Assembly (NCBI GenBank): GCA_021927905.1
Contig: BLLK01000047.1
Location: 1,798,001 to 1,862,000 of the forward strand
From: Chaetoceros tenuissimus
Lineage: Eukaryota; Bacillariophyta; Thalassiosirophyceae; Chaetocerotales; Chaetocerotaceae
Length of the DNA: 64,000 nt
Direction: 5' to 3'
Below, one piece after another: positions 22,058 to 35,200 of the stretch. The notes under the pieces are model-generated. The model had not been told where the DNA came from. It made no database searches and saw only the letters and a list, made by a program, of their open reading frames with translations. How positions within the stretch are numbered: the stretch's first letter is position 1; every line of letters starts with the position of its first letter. Position numbers and translations under genes: made by a program.

Positions 22058-23130
22058 GTTAACAATTTGTTTGACTTTAGATTGTGAGAAGAAGATCTTT
22101 GGAGGATCTGTGCAAAAAGATGTGCTTGACACTTTCGAAACACGTACTTGCCAAAAATCTGTGGGCGATGTGGTTAGAAATTACTTAAGCCCCCGAACCC
22201 CCAACCCAACAAAAGATATCGCAAACGCGCCTCGACGACCTGATGAGCTGTTCTTCCAATGACGTTTGGAACTGTATCTTTTTTGAAAGAACACTCTTAG
22301 GTACTATCATACGTACACCACCATCAGCGACAGCAGCTGCTTGCCATCTCGATGATCGATGTGTACAAGTTCTCTTGAAATGACGTTGGCTTGAACTGGC
22401 TGGATATCCAAGTAATGCTGATTCAATAATACATAGTGATGTTGGTTTTGTTTGAGAGTGAATGGAATGTAGTCTTTTTTCCTTTTCTAGATATTTGATG
22501 GTCACAATTGCACATTTCTGCATGTTGCCGGTTCGGTGATTCCTCTACATTGTATTTGTTCTTTAGAAAGTAGAAAGACATACAAAGAACCTGATGCTGT
22601 CTTATCGTGAGGAATACACTTGATTACTATGCGTCTATATGATGAAGATTTTTTGGTAAATTGTTTCTTACATGAACGAAGGAGAATGATGCACAATGCA
22701 CAATATGGTTTATTTGAACTCAACTTTATTTGAATGATGGGATCGGGCACAAAAAGATTATGATGATGAAATTGTTTGAAAGAAAAATATGGAAACCTCT
22801 TTTTGGCTATTCACTAAACGTGAACACTATTTGTTGATTGAAATTCCGTAGACATCACTTTTCTTTTTTGATTTGATTCGTTTCTCTAGAATCCCTTCCA
22901 AGGATATTAGTATGATTGATACTTCTTTCAGGATTTTGGACTTCTAGATGTTTTCCGCTGTTGAGTCTAACTTCTCTTTGCTTTGTATATTAATATTTGT
23001 AATTGTTTATAATAATATTCTTATTGACGGAAAGTTGATTCTATGATGCCTTAAAAACATTGAGCTACGTATATTGCATTCTTTCAAACGTCATTTCCAT
23101 AATCGTGTAACTCATTCATACTTAAGTCGA
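22058..23130. other. intergenic, GAPDH promoter side; no gene seen
   Basis: About 1.07 kb between the GAPDH start and the end of the nucleosidase gene. The first 200 bp presumably include the GAPDH promoter and 5' UTR. Open frames such as 22185-22523 (minus) carry no recognisable domain. The segment 22960-23060 is very AT-rich. No RNA gene was recognised. Confidence 0.5.
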
Positions 23131-24107
23131 TTACAATTCACCATGATCTTTTCCACAAATGAATTCAATTGCCTTTGGAAGTGCCTCCTGTAAACTCTTT
23201 GCTGCAGTTCCAAGATTTTCCATAAATTCTTCCTGAGTTGGCTTATCTCCATCAACAATGTCAGTAACAACCTTTAACCCAAAATGTGGTGTCTTGTGCA
23301 TTTCGCAGGTCCAAGCAATAGCAGCAGCTTCCATATCTTTGACCGAAGCTTCATTTTCTTTCATATGATGATGATCAATATCGTGTGCATCTAAACTATT
23401 CCCAGTGGTACAAACACCCATTTTCGCATCAAGAGCTTTTGCTAAGTTTGGTACATTGGTAGATTCAATTTTTCCAATTCCATAGTCAGTAAATGAAGGA
23501 ATAGGAATTCTTCTATCGTGATTGGCAACTGCAGTAGTAAGGAACACATCTCCAACTTCAGCCCCCATACTCTTGAATCCACCGCATGTTCCAGCATTAA
23601 TGAGCAGATCTACTTTGTTATCGTCAACTTCAAGTTTATCAAGTGCCAAATAGGTTGCAAGAGTAGCTGGAATTGTACCAACATTGTCAACTCCTGTTCC
23701 GTGCACTTCGTCCTTACCATTTGTGATGACAGTAAGGTTACATTCGTTGTATTTACCCTGATATGCTTGAAATGGCGATCTTGGATTGAAAAAATCTTTT
23801 GATTGGTCAAGTTTCAAATGTTCAATAAATGGCTTTGCCTCAGCTTCCATTGCAATTGCAATCACAACACTGTACATTGTTTATAATATTTGGTTGAGAT
23901 AAAAGTACAAATGTTAATAGTAATACTTTAAAGTAAAAAGGATCATCCCTACAAGTGGCATTTTTCGATAACAAGCAATTCATTGGAAGCAGAACTCTTT
24001 CATTCCTGTCGAACTTACTTATGAATTTTTTTACTAGACATGGTCGATACAGCGTGTGATAATGGTGCAGTAGTAAACAAAAGCGCAAACGTAGATGTAA
24101 ATTTCAT
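23131..24107 (-). CDS. MTAN: 5'-methylthioadenosine / S-adenosylhomocysteine nucleosidase with spliced N-terminal leader
   Basis: Preferred model: exon 1 24107-24019, intron 24018-23870 (GTAAGT..TACAG), exon 2 23869-23131; 275 residues. The enzyme splits methylthioadenosine (and often SAH) to adenine and the thio-ribose in the methionine salvage cycle. The core starts VVIAIAMEAEAKPF, whose Glu is the catalytic base region. It continues with INAGTCGGFKSMGAEVGDVF and VKDMEAAAIAWTCEMH, the Met-Glu substrate pair. VVTDIVDGD holds the catalytic Asp. This is plant-like MTAN. Exon 1 adds MKFTSTFALLFTTAPLSHA, a likely signal peptide, and joins in frame as KKIH-N-VVIAIAM. If unspliced, translation could start at the ATG at 23877 (MYSVVIAIAM) and give a cytosolic enzyme. 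The enzyme call is firm; the leader is less so. Confidence 0.88.
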
Positions 24108-24497
24108 AATCCTAAACAAAGTTGTGTCTAATGGATTGTTGCCTTTTTACGTTGCTTGCTTCTTTCTTCCTTGTTGCTTGTTTGCATCATACTTACAATC
24201 TAACTAATAACTAACATACTTTTGCAGTTCGAAAAAGCTCGTACTATGACATATCTGACATATCATCTGTTTCATACATGCAGCACGTAAATCATCGATT
24301 GTTTTGTAAGTGTGTACATTTCGAAATACTCACTCTATTCTTCACTTTTGTACCTTTATCTCTACTTGAACTTGAGAGGAGAGGAGGAGAGGTGGAGAAA
24401 ATGTGAAATGAATAAATATGAGAGACGAAACATACAGTATTCCTAATTAGGTACAATTTTCTCATCTGTTCCTTCGTAAAAAAACTTTTTTACAGAG
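24108..24497. promoter_or_regulatory. divergent intergenic region between MTAN and eIF4G genes
   Basis: 390 bp between two gene starts on opposite strands, with a short purine tract (GAGAGGAGAGGAGGAGAGG, 24371-24389). No open frame or RNA gene is evident. Promoter role is by position only. Confidence 0.4.
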
Positions 24498-27400
24498 ATG
24501 AACGGAAGAGGATATCAAGGAAATCAAGGCAGAGGTGGTGGTCGCGGTGGCCGTGGGAGAGGAAATCCAAACTATGGGTAAGTCGATAAGAACAAGAGCA
24601 TGGCATCACTATTTAGACAGCCATGGTTTCAAATAGTTTGAACAAAATGTAATAGATTCAAGAAAAAGTTGAATATAGGAATATTAGAAAAGAAAACAAT
24701 GGAATTCTTGTTTGAAATCATTTGGAATGATGAAATGAAATACTATGCATGTCTAAAATTCATTGGCTCTCTCACATATTTTGTGTTTTTCCTTTTTCAT
24801 GGAATGTGGATGTATTTTATTATAGAGGAAGAGGAAATTATTACAATAACCAAAATTCAGGTCAATATAATCCTTCTGGATATGCTTACTCACAAGCGCC
24901 AGGATATTATCCAAATGTAACCGCTTCTCCAGGAGGTTCCATGCCTATGGGTTCACCACAAAATGCCGTGCCAGTGCAGCCAATGAATTTGGGACCTGCA
25001 CATGGACAGCAAAATCCGTACATGATGCCTCAACAAGTTAATTACAACATGTATCAAAATCAACAGAGGGGCGCATATATGTCACCATCTGTGCCAGGAT
25101 ATACACCTAGAATGGCAAATGGTTCGCAGAATGGAAATATGGCAACTTACAGCATTGGTTCTTCTGCAACTACTCCAGCTGCAAGTGGAAGTAGTCTACA
25201 AAAGGCTGTAAGAGAAAAACGTGTTTTGACAATCACAGATAAGAATGGTAATCCGATCGAAATTGGGGGTTCCAAGCCAGCGTCTTCTCTTAATGCTGCT
25301 GCATCTACTGGAGCACGTGCACCTGAGCAGGAAAAGTCAGAAGCCAAAACTCCAAAAACATCTTTGTTGGAAGCAGCTAAGAAAGCAATTGAGGAAAAAG
25401 AGGCAGCTGAGAAAGAAAAAATTGCGAAGGATGAAGCCGAAAAGGCTGCAGCTGAGGAAGCAGCGAAGGTCGCAGCTGCAAAGGCTTTGGAAGAAGAAGA
25501 AGCAGCTCGTAAACAAAAGGAAGAAGAGGAATTGGCAAAATCAAAGAAAGAAGAGGAAGAAAGACAAAAGGCCGAAGCTGCGAAAAAGGCTGAGGCAGAA
25601 AAAGAAGCAAAGGCAAAAGAGGAGGAAAATCGTTTGCGTAGATCAAAAATTTTTGGAGGTGGCAAAGGTGGGTCACTTTCTTCACTTGCTGCTCGACTCG
25701 ATGCTCAGACTGAACAAAAAGAAGAAGAAAAAGAGAAATCTGCATCTAATGACGAGAAACCCGAAATTAAAAAGGAGGAAGAGAAGCAGAAGTTAACCCC
25801 GAAACCTGTGGAAGAATCTTCGCCTGCGCCAGCTACTCCAGTCACTCTTCGTCCAAGTGGTGGAGGACTTCGTCCAGGTGGTGCTCTTAGACCTGGTGGA
25901 AGCTTGCGACCTGGAGGGGCATCACCAATGGTCCCACAGACTAGTGGCTCGAGAAGAGTTATTTCAAAAGAAGAATTGCTAAGATTCCGCGATTTGGATA
26001 TTTGCACCTGCAGACCAGATGACCTTCAAGACATGACTGTAGTAGTTGATTCTCGACGTAGCAACAATAGACAAGGTGGTGGAGGAGGCCGTGGTAACGG
26101 AGGGAATTGGGGCAAAGAAAGTCTCCCAAATAATCAGAGAAGAAGATCTTCTCAGAACGGCGAAGACCAGTGGGCAAGGAACAGGGTAAGTTTGATCGTT
26201 CCATGAAAAATTATGACTGTGTTGTGTATAATCTCATAGATTTTGTGATCTTGCAGACTCCGCCTAGAGGAGGAGGCCGTGGTGGTAGAGGTCGCGGTAG
26301 AGGCCGTGGTGGAAGAGGACGTGGAGGATACGATGTCGATTTTGATGGCCCTCCACCGAAGCCACTTGTTAAGTCAGAGAATCGTTGGATGCCTATCAAG
26401 GCTACTGATGCCAAGGCTGTTACTGAGAAATTGGTGAAATCTATTTTGAACAAGATGACAAAAGAAAATTTTGCGAAGCTTGCAAGCCAAATGATTGAAA
26501 TCCCAATTACCAGCTTTGAGGTTCTTACAACTATGATTTACAATGTTTATGAGAAGGCTCTTTTTGAACCATCCTTTGGAGAAATTTATGCTGAACTTTG
26601 CATGATGTTGTCAGAAAAGGCAAAGGATAGTCCATTTGTGAGAATTATTGAAAGTGACGAAGATCCACCAGATGGAAATGAAGGTGTTGACAAGGTCTAT
26701 CGTTGGAGTAATGATGTCAGTGTAGATGATTCCGAAATTATCGGGCCATTTGAGTCTATCGAAGATGTTTTAGATGCTGCAATCGACGCTGACAATTGTC
26801 CTGATCCGAAGAAACGTTATCGGGAGATGAAATTACATTCTGTTCAAATTTATGCTGGGCAGTTTATAAAAATCATGACTCCAAAAGATAACGATGAAGA
26901 GTTTTACACTGTATTCTTCCCTGCTAGTAAAGCTGAAGAAATCGGACAGCAAATGTCACAAATCTTTGTAGATGAAAATGAGTGCATTAAGGACGGCAGT
27001 AAGAAGAATAGTTTTAGAGCTACTCTTTTGGAAAAATGCCAGCAAGAATTTCAGAAGCAGAATATTTATGATGATTGGAGAAAGGAAAAAGAGGAATTTG
27101 ACCAGACAAAAGATACTCTGTCCGAGTCTGAACGTCTGGAAAAGGAGGAAGATCTTGAATTTCGTAGAATCCAAATTAAAAAACAAACTCTTGGAAACAT
27201 TCGCTTTATTGGTGAATTGTTCAAGATTGGAATGTTGAAACCAAGAGTTATGCGTGAATGTATTGAAAATCTTTTGAATATCAAACAGGAGGTGGATGCT
27301 AATGGAAAACCAACTGGTAACATCATTGAGGGTGATTTCAAAGAGATGGATGAAGAAGATCACGAGGCTGTTTGTAAATTGTTCACTACCATTGGTTCTT

Positions 27401-28524
27401 CTATCGACATGGGCAAATATGTGACTCTTCTTGATGTCTATTTTAATGTCATCGAGCGTTTCAGTAATGACAAAACTCTGAATGCAAGAACTCGATTCAT
27501 GTACAAGGATCTTATTGAACTCAGAGTGAACAAGTGGGTTTCTAGAAGAAAGGAAGACAAAGTTAAGACTTTGTCTGAAATCAAGAAGGACTTTGAGCGT
27601 GAAGAACGCATCAAAAAGCAACAAGAGCAACAGAATCAAGGATACCGTGGTGGTAACAGGGATAATAGACGTGGATCACAAAGTCGTGATAACAGACGTA
27701 ATAATGATAATCGCAATGATAGTCGTGGTGATAATCGCCGAGGATCCTACAACAACTCTAATATGCGTTCTAATAGGGCTCCAAAAGAGCGCTTTGAACC
27801 AAAAGTTGACTCTGATGGCTTCACTGAAGTTGCTGTTGGTAAAGGAGCAGGTTACAAGAATGGATCTACTTCATCGAAAAGCAGCAATAGGCAATCACGT
27901 CCGGATCCTAGAAATGTGGAGCGATCACCACCTCCTCCTCCAAAGGCTGAACCTTTGAGTGAAGATAAACTTAAGACACGTGCGAAGACCATGCGAAATG
28001 AGTTCATGGAAGAAGGAAATGAAGAAGACTTGATTCTTACAATGGATGAGACTTTGCAGACGAACCCAGACGACGCAGGTCGAATTATTGTGCAGGCGAG
28101 TATTGACGCTATTATTGACTGTAAGGATGCTGAGAGAGAGGCAATCTTTTCCATCATTTCCATACTTTATAGAAATGGGAAACTACAGTCAGATGATATC
28201 GGTACTCCATTTGCTGATATCATTGAGTTTGTCGACAGTTTCGTTGTCGATTGTCCTAACATCATGACTTACTTGGGTGACTTTATGACTGAGTTCCTAC
28301 GCATTGGGGCACTTGATGTCAATTACCTTTGCGATCAGTCCATGAAACTACAGGAGTTCAGTGCTGAATTCATTCCTCAAATTATTGGGGCTTGTGTAAA
28401 ATCAGCAGTGTCCAATTTGGGCAGAGATGAAGCCAAATCTCATTTTGATAAGGGTTCTAACAAACTAATTAATCTCCTTGGTGCAGATAAATGGAATGAG
28501 ATTGCGTCGCAGAGTGGATTGTAA
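24498..28524 (+). CDS. EIF4G: translation initiation factor eIF4G (MIF4G + MA3)
   Basis: Model: exons 24498-24577, 24826-26185 and 26257-28524, giving 1235 residues. The protein is the scaffold that bridges cap-bound eIF4E, the helicase eIF4A and eIF3. The N-terminal half is Gly/Asn/Gln-rich with RGG boxes, then a Lys/Glu/Ala coiled-coil stretch (about 190-310), then LRPGG repeats. A likely eIF4E-binding segment is ISKEELLRF at 406-414. MIF4G spans roughly 520-910, starting around ENRWMPIKATDAKAVTEKLV and KSILNKMTKENFAKLASQM. It includes FIGELFKIGML and ends near RFMYKDLIELRVNKW. MA3 is C-terminal (about 1050-1235, KLKTRAKTMRNEFMEEGNEE...). RGG clusters fall at both introns: exon 1 end, exon 2 end and exon 3 start. 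Confidence 0.9.
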
Positions 28525-29236
28525 GAATGAGGTCATTATCTGGCAACACACTAAAGTAATTCAAAAGATTGCAAGTATTGACTGTTGACTGGTCTATTAC
28601 ACTCACAAATACTTAGTTATGAATTTTTCAATTTGTAGCCTAGCGCATAAGGTACATAATTTTAAAAATGCCGTCATTGTGGATGCCAAGTTGAGATTGA
28701 GATCGTCCTTCCCACTGTTTTCCCCGCTAAGATATTTTTTCGGAGATACCAAATTAGATTGCTTGGGCTAGAAAGATATCATGAAACAGAAATAAATTGA
28801 TACCTTTTCCGTAAGAATGTATCTTTCTGGGAGGGGAAAGTTTCAGTTATGAAGAAAGGATACTATCATCGGCGGCCAAAAAGGTCCAGATAGCCAATTA
28901 TGTAAGATTCATTATTTAAAAAGGTAGCTAGCAAGGAATGGAAAATTTTTCGCCGGATTTTTATTTTTCCTTTCCGACAATTTCCGAAAAAAATTTTGGT
29001 TGGGGGATTAGAGTGTCCGGAACCATCCAAATAGTCGTTGATGAAGGAAGAGTGATAACGTCAAGTCAAAAAAGGTTTCAAACCACGAAAGAAAAAAATT
29101 GAATGATCAAGTCAATCCAACTAAAAGTACAAACTATTGTGAAATTGAAATACGAAGCAACTACGTCATGTTTAAGAAGTCTTATCGCAACTAAGAGTAT
29201 CTATTTTTACGAAAACTCGCTCTAGAAATAATAAAA
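28525..29236. other. intergenic, no gene seen
   Basis: About 710 bp between two plus-strand genes. It includes homopolymer-rich sequence near 28940-29000. No open frame, RNA gene or repeat worth naming was seen. Presumably the eIF4G 3' UTR and the VPS13 promoter. Confidence 0.5.
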
Positions 29237-32200
29237 ATGTTCGAGAGATATCTGGCTGAGCAGCTAGCGACGAGGTTCAGTCATATCATATCAAATTTTG
29301 ATGCAGATAAAGTTAAGATCTCTGTATGGAACGGAGAAGTAGTCCTACATGATCTCACTTTAAAAGAAGATGCTATACAAAAGGTTGCAAAAGATAGAAA
29401 GCTACCTGTGAAAATCTCATATGGACATATAGGAACTTTCGAATTGCATATACCATGGAACATTTTAAGATCTCCAAAATTGGGCAGAAAACAAGCACCT
29501 GTTGGATCTTGCTCTGTGGTTTTGTCAGATGTCAATGTGATTATAAGTCCAGGACGTGCAAGAAATACTGATGATTCAGGGGCAAATAATCCTCATGAAG
29601 AACGAGTGAAGAAGGAGAAATTGGTTCAAAATATTTTGGATGAAGCACTTTTCAGAAAGAATATACAACAAATGACAGCATCCGAACGCGATAGCTCCGA
29701 TGGTGGGAAGAAATCTTTTGTTAAAAACATTGTGAAAACCATCATATCTTCTTTGACGGTGACGGTGAAAAATGTTCATATTAGATATGAAGATCCTGGA
29801 GATTGTCTTGGTTTTGATATCCAGTCAGATTCTAGAAGAAAAGTTAAACACCGTCCACCTTTTTCAATTGGAATAGCTTTGGAAGAATTCCGACTTGGAA
29901 GTATAAAGTATGGGCCAGAACAAGATAAAGATCTTTTCACTATTCCTTCTCTAGAGAACGAAGAATATTCAGAAAACGAAAAAATGTCAAATAAACATAC
30001 TGGTAGAGGTAATGACATCTACTCTGTAGAGCATAAGCTTGCAGCTGCAAAGAATCTCTCTGTATATTGGGACAGTGACTTATCTTCAGGAGATATGATC
30101 CATATTGGCGTTGAAAGAATATTAAGAAGAAAGAGAAGAAGCCAAAGTAATAAAGCAGGCAATGATGATGAGTTTGGTGATTCGTTCATTGATCAAACAT
30201 TTTCAGAAGGAAGCTGCGATGATATGAAACAAAGTGACTCCGAATCTTCAGAACATGAATTTAGATGTCATCTCTTCTCATCGATGCTTAGAGATGCACT
30301 CTTTTCAGAAGATTACCAGCGGACTTTTATTATAGAACCGATATCGCCTTCATTGCACTGTTCTATTGTTTCTGCTATCAATCCCGAAAGTAGTAATTAT
30401 CTTCCACCATCCAGAGCTGTTCTCAAACTGACATCCTTACGCTTGAATATCAATAAGACTGTTCTTGAGGACCTTGCTTATTTACGAAAATCTTTCAATT
30501 TATGGCAAGAAATGAAGACAAGCCTTATTACAAAGAATTTGTACGAAAAGATTACAAGTAGTAGACCATCAGACTCACCTCTTCAAGACCCAAGGGCATG
30601 GTGGTTATATTCATTCCATGCTGTGAAATCATTGGCTAGTATAAAAGAAGAAAATGAAGAACGGGATGGTGATAAAAAAAGGGGATGGATCGGAGTTTTG
30701 CAAGCGATCAGACAAAAGAAAGAATACATATCGCTTTATACTTCTGTTTTGAACAAAAGTCTCCCAGCTGATGAAAGGATAAAATTCAATGAAAAGCTTT
30801 GCTTATTTGAAGACTCTTTACAGCCTCTGGAGATCACTGCATTCCGTGTTGATGCAGTGAGCTTAATCGTTGCTCAGTCCACTAGAGACAGCGATACCGT
30901 TAACGAAATTGGTACCGTCAAGAGTAAGGGCTGGTGGAAATGGAATAATGAGCAGTCTACCACAGACATGCAACAAAGCCTCTTCCATGATGACGACATG
31001 ATGACAATATCCTATAGAGAATCTATACATGATGAACTCTGTGCGGCTCTTCTATTGCAAGGTGAATTGGGATATGAATCACTTATTACCGATAGTATAG
31101 ATACAATCGAAGATACAGGTCTATTACTTTTGAAAGAGAACGTACGATCAGGAAGTAGTTTTGAAGTCTCAGTCATTTGCCCAAAGATGATACTCCACGT
31201 TGATGATGTAGTACCATTTAAGACATCTTCTCCTTCAAAATTCATTACACCGTCACTTCGAAGACATAAACTCTGTCGACAAAAACGTCCCATATTCCAT
31301 ATCCAAACTGCATTCGTACAAAAGCTATGTTTGTATCAGAACTCTGATTGGACTATGTCATCAACATTTGCTTCGCTTGAGATTATTGATCTCATGGAGG
31401 GTAACTATAACATATCAAATTGCCCAAAGCTTTTGACAAGAAAAAGAAAATGGATCACCTCCTTTCTTGTCACTGAAAATGCGGACACAGAACAAAAAGT
31501 GATTATTGGTGATCAGAGTCATGAACATGGAGGATCTATATATCTCAAGAAGTATGAGGAGGAAAGGGGTCAAAAGAAAATGACATCAGTTACTTCTATT
31601 AGCATGAAATTGTCTCCTATGGAAATTGTGTATTCTCCTGAAACAATACAGGCAGCATCAAAAGTATTTTCTACTTCAAAAACAGACGAGTTTAGTCATG
31701 ACTACCAAAGACTGAAGCATATTGTTTCAAATTGGAAGAGCCAACAGAAGGATCGTCTCATTCAAGCTCTTACACAAAGAGAGAGAAAACTTTTAACCAA
31801 TATTGATATTTCAGCACCAGTGTTTTTAATGCACGACAAGACAACAGATGGTACTTTAGTTGTTGACCTAGGTAGGCTTTCATTCCGAGACTGTAGTGAT
31901 GGATGTATCAGCAAGAAGAACTTTGACAATTCCTGGAAATTGAAACTGCAAGATATTCAAGTGTTCTGTATGCCTCGTCCTGCCAATGTGTCTCCGTCAA
32001 AGTATAGATTACATCATCCAAATGAAAAATGTAATCTTGTAGAGCCTTTTTCATTAGAATTTCTCATTAACACCAAGTTTGAGGAAGATAAACTTGATGG
32101 TATCATAAGTGATATCATGGTGGACGCCACACTCCCACGGCTTGTTTTTAATTTCAGGTCGTCAGCTGTTAGATTAGTTCATCGTCTATCCCAATATCGT

Positions 32201-35200
32201 AGAATCAGAAAGCTGAACATAAGCTCAAATGAAAATCTACGAAAATTAGATGATGAAGTTTCATTGTCGGGGACTTTTTCATCTGCAAAGATTGCGCAGA
32301 CAACTAAAAAGAGATCCTTTATCAATTTCTCTTTTTCTGCCCCTTTTGTCGCTTTGAAGCTTGTGAATGATGTTGACGGGAGGGATTGTAAGTTATCAAA
32401 TGTATCTTCTGTTACGGATATTGCTGAGTTAACTTTGCAAGGTATTGGTGGCAAGATGTCAAAAGTAATCTCAGCTGATCGGAAAAGCGAAACAAAGTTC
32501 TTAGCAAGGGTAAAGTCGCTTCATACAGTTGACAGCTATCAAAAAGCAGGCCCGCTATTTTCTCACTTGATATCTTCGTACCGACCTGATTTGACTGATA
32601 TAAACCTCGAGAAATCAGACCTAGCTAAACTTGAATATGTTCAAAACGACAATGGAGTCGAAGGAGGCTTTGGCAAATGTGACAAATCTATTTCAGTGAA
32701 ATTTCACGAGTTATTTGTGGAGTGGAATCCTGAAACTCTAGCTTCTATCCACAAAGCTTTAAAACTATCAAGCGCAGAAAAGGATTTCTTTGCTAGTCTC
32801 GAGCAAGAAGGAATCTCAACTCATCAGTCTCCACCGAGAAAATACGAAAACCGTCCTTCACAACAGAAAAATTTGAATCAAACATTCAGCGACGATAGTG
32901 TTGCCTTTTTTGATGCCTATGAAGAAGAACTGGACGAAGAAGATGTCTTCCTTTCTGATTATTCTTCTGAAGATGAGAAGAAGTATCATTCGCCAATTCA
33001 TCTGAACACCAGACAAACACTGAATCCGACAATTTTATCACCAGTTGTTATGAAAGCCATGAGGGTAATCAATGAGAGGAATGTCAACTTTAGAGACGAA
33101 CTCATTCACCTAATTCATAGTGAAAGTGCTGACTGTGAAAGTGAAAGTCCTGATGATATCCAAGAACAGCCAACTCTGTTTATATCATTTGAATTGTCGA
33201 AGTTAAGAGTTCGTTTTAACAAAGAAACTAGACTTCGACGACTTCTAGTTGCTGAAATGAGTCAAACATCGGTGAGATTTCAGTCGAAACCTCAGGGAGG
33301 TGCAAAAACTATGGCAACTTTCGGCAATTTCACATTATCTGATCCAAGCAAATCTGATGGTCTCACAATATATGGTGAAATTCTAGGCCTCAAAACTGAT
33401 GTTGATGCCTCAGAATCTATGCTACAAATTGTACATGAAACATTTCCGAGAGATGAGTCTCTTCTTTACAACAAGAACATTAGAAATAATCCTTCTCATA
33501 AGAAATCTCTACGCATTGACAAGAAATTGCGAAGTATAGAGTGGTTTGATAAAAAACTGACAATGCACTTTAGCCCAATGCGATTTGTCATAATCCAACA
33601 ACTATGGTTAGAAATAATTGACTATTTTTTTGAGGGTATAGTTGGTTTTGAAGTTTGGGGTAAGACTAAACCAGAGGTTTTAAGTGCGGTAGACAAGCAC
33701 CAAGAAAAGATAAGGAATGAAATATTAAAGAGTGCAGGTAAGCATCTCGATGAGGAAGATGTACCCGGAGCTGACGCAAGTGGAGTGAAGTTTCTTCGCT
33801 TTGATATAACAATGGATTCTCCTGTCATTATACTTCCAGTAACCTATACTTCACCTCAACATTTGAGGTTCGACTTGGATACCATAAGAATTGCAAATCA
33901 TTTTGAAGGTGATTTAGAGTCTTTGACCGATCACGCGCGATTTGTCCAGTGGTACAACTGTTGCGATATTGACTTTGACGGTCTCAGATTATCAAGTTGG
34001 TCTGGCACTCAGCTCAATGTCAAGAATGATCCTAAAACATCTCTCAATGATTCTAAGCAAAAACACGAAAGTAGGATACCAATGAAAATATCTCTAAGAT
34101 GGCCAACTGGTCCAACTGCATTTCTCATTATTCCAAAGTGGAATATAAATGTATCGATTGATAGTATTAGGTAAGAAAAAAGGATAGAATAATATATAGA
34201 ATTTGGCTCCTCTCTCACAATAATTTTTTCTTGACTTTAGGTTTGTGCTGCAGAAAAACGACTTTGCTCTTTTTCAACATATTGTTTCTTACAATATTGG
34301 CGAAGAATCTCGCCAAATGGCAGAGTGGCGAGCTCTTCAGAACTTGCCTGCAAATGAATTGAAGGCTTACAAGGAAAACATTATGGTTCATTTTGGATAC
34401 GACAAAAAAGATGGGCCTCCCACAACCTTCAACATCAAGGTGAACATTTCATCCATCATCTTCCATTTTAGTATCGATGAACATAATCACGTTGCTGACG
34501 TTGCAGGGTCAAATATGAACTGGTCCCTTCTCAAGAAGAAAGATAGAATTTCGCGTCAAGTTTTGACCTTTGATACAATCACTTTGTCACAGACAAGTTC
34601 TAACGAGGAATGGAATGGAGTACGAGATCTATTTTTCCCATTGAAAAGAAATGACAATCGGGCGGTATCAAGAACTCCACAGCTTACGTACAAATCAACA
34701 TCAAAACTAAGCGGAGAATGTTGTAAATTTCTTCAGGTCGATAATGCGTGCATATTCATGACTTACCCTGCATGGATGTACGTCAAGTCTTTTTTCCAAA
34801 ATTTGCCAGAGCCAGACATCATGAATAGGAAAGAAGTTTTGTCCGCTGTACAAATTGCAGATAGATGGTACAGGATTCGTAATTCAAGAGATCTGAATAA
34901 CGAAAAAGATGTTGATACTCATATCAATTGTCGCAAGAAAAATATATCAACTTCTTCAAAAAGAGATTACCAATTTCGTCTTATTTTGAATTCTCCACGA
35001 ATCGTTCTTGTCGATGACTCTTCTCTCCGCTCAAATGCTCTAAAGGCTGGACAAGCCGTGACTTTGGCTCTTAATCATTTGGACTACCTCAGTCATACAA
35101 AGTCAAAGTCTCTTTCGCATGAGATTTTTAAGAAGACTATTTTTCTCCATCAATTGGAGGTCTATTTTGGGAATACCCAAGATGCGATATCTGTTTCCAA

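Noticed and set aside
22185-22523. 112-codon minus-strand frame upstream of GAPDH
   Set aside because: No recognisable domain, unusual composition and location in the GAPDH promoter region.
24669-24920. 83-codon frame inside eIF4G intron 1
   Set aside because: It overlaps the intron and exon 2 in a frame without domains. Splice signals at 24578 and 24825 join the RGG-rich sequence in frame.
25147-25796. Long frames on both strands over the eIF4G Lys/Glu/Ala region
   Set aside because: They result from the repetitive GAA/AAG/GCA codons of the real frame; the products are Phe/Ser- or Lys/Arg-only sequences.
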